Origin: Streptomyces pactum
Lineage (GTDB): Bacteria > Actinomycetota > Actinomycetes > Streptomycetales > Streptomycetaceae
Direction: 5' to 3'
Assembly: GCF_016031615.1 (NCBI RefSeq)
Contig: NZ_JACYXC010000001.1
Span: 6,138,001-6,202,000 of the forward strand
Length of the DNA stretch: 64,000 bases
Position numbers and translations under genes: made by a program. Shown here piece by piece: positions 60,094-64,000 of the stretch. Every line of letters begins with the position of its first letter. Position 1 is the stretch's first letter. The notes beneath the pieces are model-generated. The model was not told the origin of the DNA, searched no databases, and worked only from the letters and a program-made list of their open reading frames with translations.

Positions 60094-60872
60094 CTGGCGG
60101 CCTCCAGCAGCGCGGTGTCACCGTGCCCGAGCAGGTGCACCGCCGCGTCCGGGGCCAGCTCGCCCGCGTGCCGTACGAAGTCGTCGCCGGGGGAGTGGAA
60201 CTCGTGCGGCCGGACCGCGTCCATCCCGATGGGCCAGTACGTGCCGTAGTGCACCGGCACCGCGCTGCGCGCCTCCAGCCGGGCCAGCGCCTGCGCCGCC
60301 CGCCGCGCGTCCAGGTGCCCGTGCCCCAGGTACGGGCCCCAGCCGCCCACCGGCAGCAGCGCCACGTCGCACGGGCCCACCACCGCCGCCATGTCGTCGA
60401 AGAGCCCGGTGTCCCCGGCGAAGTAGGTGGTGGTCTCGCCGTGCACCACGTAGCCCAGCGCGGGCGCCCGGCGCCGCCCGTAGGGCAGCCGCCGTCCGTC
60501 GTGCGCGGCCGGCACCGCCCGTATCAGCACCTCGCCGACGCGCACCTCGTCGCCCGGCGCGACCTCGGTGACCCGCAGCCGGCGGGCCGCCGCCACCCGC
60601 CGCAGCCCGGGCACCGCCGCACCCGCCCCGGCCGGCACCACCAGCCGGCTGCCGGCGCCGAGCCGGGCGAGCGAGGGCAGGTGGAGGTGGTCGGCGTGGA
60701 GGTGCGAGACGAGCGTGACATCGGCGACGGCCGCCGCCGGGGGCGGCAACGCGCCCCGCCGGCGCCGCAGATGCGCCAGCCGCCGCGCGAAGAGGGGATC
60801 GGTCAGTACGGTGACGTCCGAGTCCCGCACGGTCGCGGTGGCATGACCCCACCAGGTGACTTCCACCGGCAC
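60090..60872 (-). CDS. MBL-fold metal-dependent hydrolase (UlaG/NAPE-PLD-like)
   Basis: 260 aa. Metal site SHLHADHLHLPSL, then GDTGLFDDMA, PVGGWGPYLGHGHLDA and VPVHYGTYWP. The layout is that of N-acyl-phosphatidylethanolamine phospholipase-like or UlaG-like enzymes. GTG 60872 follows AGGAGG at six bases. First gene of the pair with DedA, which suggests lipid-related chemistry. Confidence 0.9.
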   Translation of the reverse strand: MPVEVTWWGHATATVRDSDVTVLTDPLFARRLAHLRRRRGALPPPAAAVADVTLVSHLHADHLHLPSLARLGAGSRLVVPAGAGAAVPGLRRVAAARRLRVTEVAPGDEVRVGEVLIRAVPAAHDGRRLPYGRRRAPALGYVVHGETTTYFAGDTGLFDDMAAVVGPCDVALLPVGGWGPYLGHGHLDARRAAQALARLEARSAVPVHYGTYWPIGMDAVRPHEFHSPGDDFVRHAGELAPDAAVHLLGHGDTALLEAAR

Positions 60873-61365
60873 CCGGAACCTCCTGTCGCCCGATCGAGCA
60901 CCCCCCGAGCCTAGTTCAGCCCGCCACGGGCCGACGAGCACGCCCGCCGCACCCGCCGCACCCGCCGGAACCGGCGCCCGGCCCCCGCCTGCCCCGGACC
61001 GCGCGGCCCGAACCCCGGCCCGGGGTGCGCCGGGTTCCGGGGGCGTCCTGGGGAACCTCTCCCGTCCGGACCCCGCCCGCCCGGGGCGCAGGGGGAGGGC
61101 CCGTACCTCGCCCGGCCGTGCCGGCCCCAGGGGCCGTGCGGCCGAACCCCCGCCCCGGGGTGTGCGCCGGTCCGGCGGCGCGACCCGCCCCCTCCCGGCC
61201 GTGCCGCCCGCCGGGACCGCGCCCCCCGCGCCCACCCCCGGCCCGACGCGCGGCCCGGGGCGCCCACCCCTGGGCACGCGGCCCCGGCCCGGCCCCCGTC
61301 CGCGGCGCGGAGCACCTGCGGGGCTGTGACAGGCTGGGGAGGCGGGAACGGCGGAACGAGGTGGA
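60873..61365. other. 493-bp divergent intergenic region
   Basis: Between the MBL and phosphodiesterase genes. GC-rich with degenerate CGGCCCCGG words; no operator, hairpin or promoter stands out. Confidence 0.4.
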
Positions 61366-63486
61366 ATGAGCATGCGGAGGCCCGGCTGGCGGTCCGTGGG
61401 CGGCACGGCTCTGCGGGTCCTGGCGGTGTGGGCGGTCTCGACGCTGACCATGCTGGTGCTCGCCGCCGCCCTCCCGGACTTCCGGCTCCAGTCCGCCGAC
61501 GGCGACAGCGCCACCCGGACCGGCGTCACCGCCGCCCTCGGCGCCGGGGCCTTCGGCCTGCTCGGCGCCCTGGTGTGGCCGCTGCTGGTACGGGCGCTGC
61601 TGCTGGTCCCGGCGTTCGTCCTGGGCCTGCTGGTGTTCGTCCTCAACGGCTCGCTGCTGCTGATAGCGCTCAGCCTGCTCCCCGACGGCCGGGGCTCGGC
61701 GGAACCGGAGACCGCCGTGGTGGTCGCCGCCGTGATGTCCGCCGCCTCTTCGGCGACCAGCACCTTCCTCACCGTCCGCGACGACGGGGCGTACCGGCGC
61801 CGGCTGGCCCGGATGGCCGGCCGCGGCCGGCGCTCCCTCGGCCGTCAGGACGGGCACCGGCCGCCGCCCGGCACCGTCTTCCTCCAGCTCGACGGGGTGG
61901 GCCACGACGTGCTCAGCGCGGCCGTACGGGGCAAGCGGCCGCTGATGGAGACCGTCGCCCGCTGGCACCGCACCACCCACGCCCTCACCCCCTGGCGCAC
62001 CGACTGGTCCAGCCAGACCGGCGCCAGCCAGCTGGGCATCCTGCACGGCTCCACCGAGGACGTCCCCGCCTTCCGCTGGTACGAGAAGGAGACCGGGCAG
62101 GTGATGGTGAGCAACCGGCCCACCAGCGCCGCCGAGCTCCAGCGCCGCGCCACCGCGCGCACCGGCGACGGCGGGCTGCTGACCGTGGACGGCGCCAGCC
62201 GAGGCAACCTGTTCACCGGCGGTGCCGACCAGCTCGCCCTGGTGCTCTCCGTCGCCGCCCGGCGCGGCCGGCACAACCGCTCCCGGTCCGGCTACTTCGC
62301 CTACTTCTCCGACCCCGCCAACGCCACCCGCACCGCCGGCTCCTTCATCGCCGAGGTGTTCCGGGAGATCGGCCAGTCCACCCGGGCCCGGCTGCGCCGC
62401 GAGACCCCGCGCCTGCGCCGCGGCGGCCTGTACCCCTTCATCCGGGCCTTCGCCACCGTCGTGGAGCGCGACGTGGTGGTGGCCGCGGTCATCGGCGACA
62501 TCCTCTCCGGGCGCACCGCCGTCTACGCCGACCTCGTCGCCTACGACGAGGTGGCCCACCACTCCGGCCCGTACAGCCGCGACACCCACCAGGTGCTGCG
62601 CCGCCTGGACCGGGCCGTGGCGCTGATCGCCAAGGTCACCGAGCACGCCCCGCGGGACTACCGCATCGTGCTCCTGTCCGACCACGGGCAGAGCCCCGGG
62701 GAGCCCTTCGCCGACCGCTTCGGCCTCACCCTGGAGGACCTGGTACGGGCCGGCTGCGGCCTGCCGGTCTCCCGCCGCGCCCGGAGTGCCGCCTCCGGCG
62801 CGGAGGCCCGCGACACCGCCCGGGCCGCGCTGCGCCGCCCCGAGAGGGAGGGTGGCGACGGCTCCGGCGGCGGGCGGGGGCCGGTGGTGCTCGCCTCCGG
62901 CAATCTGGGCCTGGTCTCCTTCCCCGACGTGCCCGGGCGGATGACCCGGGAGCAGATCGACGCCCGCCACCCGTCGCTGCTGCGGGTGCTCGCCGACCAC
63001 CCCGGCATCGGCTTCCTGCTGGTCCGGTCCGCCGAACACGGCCCGGTGGTGCTCGGCGCGGGCGGCGCCGAGCACCATCTCGACAGCGGGCTGGTGATCA
63101 AGGAGAGCCCGCTGGCCCCGTTCGGTGAGGGGGCGGTGGAGGCGGTCCGGCGCACCGACCGGTTCCCGCACACCGCCGACATCATGATCAACTCGGCGTA
63201 CCGTCCGGAGACCGGGGAGGTGCACGCCTTCGAGAGCCAGATCGGCTCGCACGGCGGCCTGGGCGGACCGCAGAGCGACGCCTTCCTGCTGTGGCCCCGC
63301 GAGCTGACCCCGCCCACCCTCGACGGGAGCCCGCCGGTCGGCGCCGAGGCGGTGCACCGGGTGCTGCGCCGCTGGCTGGACGAGGCGCACGGCCCCCAGG
63401 TGCCCGCGGAGGAATCACCGCTGACCGACGAGATCACCACACCATTTCCGGCCATCACCCGAGTGATACCGGACAAAACCCGGTGA
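61366..63486 (+). CDS. Membrane phosphodiesterase/sulfatase-like protein with phage-holin-like N-terminus
   Basis: 706 aa. Residues 15-130 hold four hydrophobic helices resembling the PF04020 mycobacteriophage holin IV fold. Residues 160-680 are a type I phosphodiesterase/nucleotide pyrophosphatase-like domain: VFLQLDGVGHDV (metal Asp), SSQTGASQ with the nucleophile Thr, VAYDEVAHHSGPYSRDTH and LLSDHGQS (metal Asp/His). Hydrolysis of a phosphodiester on the outer side of the membrane is likely. ATG 61366 or the next ATG at 61372 could be used. Confidence 0.88.
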   Translation: MSMRRPGWRSVGGTALRVLAVWAVSTLTMLVLAAALPDFRLQSADGDSATRTGVTAALGAGAFGLLGALVWPLLVRALLLVPAFVLGLLVFVLNGSLLLIALSLLPDGRGSAEPETAVVVAAVMSAASSATSTFLTVRDDGAYRRRLARMAGRGRRSLGRQDGHRPPPGTVFLQLDGVGHDVLSAAVRGKRPLMETVARWHRTTHALTPWRTDWSSQTGASQLGILHGSTEDVPAFRWYEKETGQVMVSNRPTSAAELQRRATARTGDGGLLTVDGASRGNLFTGGADQLALVLSVAARRGRHNRSRSGYFAYFSDPANATRTAGSFIAEVFREIGQSTRARLRRETPRLRRGGLYPFIRAFATVVERDVVVAAVIGDILSGRTAVYADLVAYDEVAHHSGPYSRDTHQVLRRLDRAVALIAKVTEHAPRDYRIVLLSDHGQSPGEPFADRFGLTLEDLVRAGCGLPVSRRARSAASGAEARDTARAALRRPEREGGDGSGGGRGPVVLASGNLGLVSFPDVPGRMTREQIDARHPSLLRVLADHPGIGFLLVRSAEHGPVVLGAGGAEHHLDSGLVIKESPLAPFGEGAVEAVRRTDRFPHTADIMINSAYRPETGEVHAFESQIGSHGGLGGPQSDAFLLWPRELTPPTLDGSPPVGAEAVHRVLRRWLDEAHGPQVPAEESPLTDEITTPFPAITRVIPDKTR

Positions 63487-63580
63487 TTTGGCGGGATGCT
63501 TTCCATCCCTGACCATGGCTGGGCGTTCGGCACCCACGCGCCATCGCCGAGCCGCGGCCCCAGGAGAGAAGCACCACCCC

Positions 63581-64000
63581 ATGCACCACAGCCCCACCCG
63601 CCGTCCGCCCGCGTCCCCGACGGGGACGGCCCCGGTGCCGTCCCCCGGCCCCCCGCCCCCCTGCACCGTCCCGGCCCCCCCGCCCCCCGGCGCCGCACAG
63701 GTCCCGGTCCCGGCGAGCGCCCCGGCCACTTCGCCGCCCGCGGCCCCCGCCCCGTCCGGCACCGCCCGGCGGTTCGGGCTGCCCACCGCCACCGCGCTGG
63801 TGATGGGGAACATCATCGGCGGCGGCATCTTCCTGCTGCCCGCCTCCGTCGCCCCGTACGGCACGGTCAGCCTGCTCGCCTTCGCCGTGCTCACCGTGGG
63901 CGCGGTGGCACTCGCCCTGGTCTTCGGCCGGCTGGCCCGCCGCGACCCGCGCACCGGTGGCCCGTACGTCTACGCCCGCGAGGCGTTCGGTGACTTCGCC
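63581..64000 (+). CDS. Amino acid permease, APC superfamily, AdiC-like (3' truncated)
   Basis: First 140 codons only; the gene runs off the window. A Pro-rich, His-rich N-terminus of about 60 residues precedes the first membrane helix, whose substrate loop TALVMGNIIGGGIFLLPASVAPYG is the APC consensus. AdiC/ArcD-type exchangers of arginine, lysine or ornithine have this start. GGAGAGAAG precedes ATG 63581. Confidence 0.88.
   Translation, partial: MHHSPTRRPPASPTGTAPVPSPGPPPPCTVPAPPPPGAAQVPVPASAPATSPPAAPAPSGTARRFGLPTATALVMGNIIGGGIFLLPASVAPYGTVSLLAFAVLTVGAVALALVFGRLARRDPRTGGPYVYAREAFGDFA

Overview
This is high-GC actinobacterial chromosome. GTG/TTG starts, short or overlapping gene junctions, GGAGG-type ribosome sites, a grey-spore-pigment type II PKS, ethylmalonyl-CoA pathway genes, a class F sortase and a TTGTCCACA-type DnaA box pair all fit Streptomyces or a close relative. 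From memory of S. coelicolor, 1-33 kb resembles the SCO646x-SCO648x neighbourhood, with the spore-pigment locus placed next to it here. I found no tRNA, rRNA, transposase, integrase, CRISPR array or phage gene.

Layout. 0.0-8 kb: the 3' end of a TPR protein, an APH-fold phosphotransferase, hemC, an alkylation-repair pair (Ada-AlkA fusion plus separate ogt), a sirtuin, an unknown membrane-anchored protein and a glycerate kinase. 8.5-10.1 kb: psd-pssA for phosphatidylethanolamine, overlapping and read leftwards. 10.2-16.3 kb: a tight leftward operon ccr-ecm-mcl-mch-mcd for acetyl-CoA assimilation and extender-unit supply (ethylmalonyl-CoA to methylsuccinyl-, mesaconyl- and methylmalyl-CoA to glyoxylate plus propionyl-CoA). 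Its promoter has a perfect palindrome between -35 and -10. A TetR gene and a duplicated 3-hydroxyacyl-CoA dehydrogenase lie just upstream.

20-33 kb: HEAT-repeat protein, SDR with MerR regulator, RidA protein, a radical SAM protein under a perfect actinobacterial LexA box, an SRPBCC protein, a DHA2-type MFS pump fused to three carboxypeptidase-regulatory-like repeats, a pair of perfect DnaA boxes, a three-gene peptidase operon (M55 D-aminopeptidase, M20, S9), an Sfp-type phosphopantetheinyl transferase and a LapA-like membrane protein. 33.8-47.2 kb: accessory enzymes: GNAT, aldo/keto reductase with an SRPBCC pseudogene behind it, a Tat-exported MBL protein, a VOC protein, a methyltransferase whose frame runs through a 13-bp tandem repeat, a Tat-exported sulfite-oxidase-family protein, DUF2795, TIGR03086 and DJ-1/PfpI proteins, a lysine-free aminotransferase-fold protein, and a secreted beta-helix protein coupled to an O-methyltransferase.

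47.6-51 kb: class F sortase, a small surface protein that is its likely substrate, and a polytopic membrane protein. 51.7-59 kb: a complete whiE-type spore pigment cluster (ORFI-VII leftwards, ORFVIII hydroxylase divergent). 59.4-64 kb: DedA/MBL pair, a membrane-anchored phosphodiesterase with a phage-holin-like N-terminus, and the start of an AdiC-like amino acid permease.

The most unusual observations are the lysine-free aminotransferase homologue, the 13-bp repeat that could switch a methyltransferase into frame with the downstream VOC gene, the sortase/substrate pair with a non-LPXTG tail, the palindrome inside the ccr promoter, the MFS-carboxypeptidase-repeat fusion, and the SOS box and DnaA boxes outside their textbook settings.
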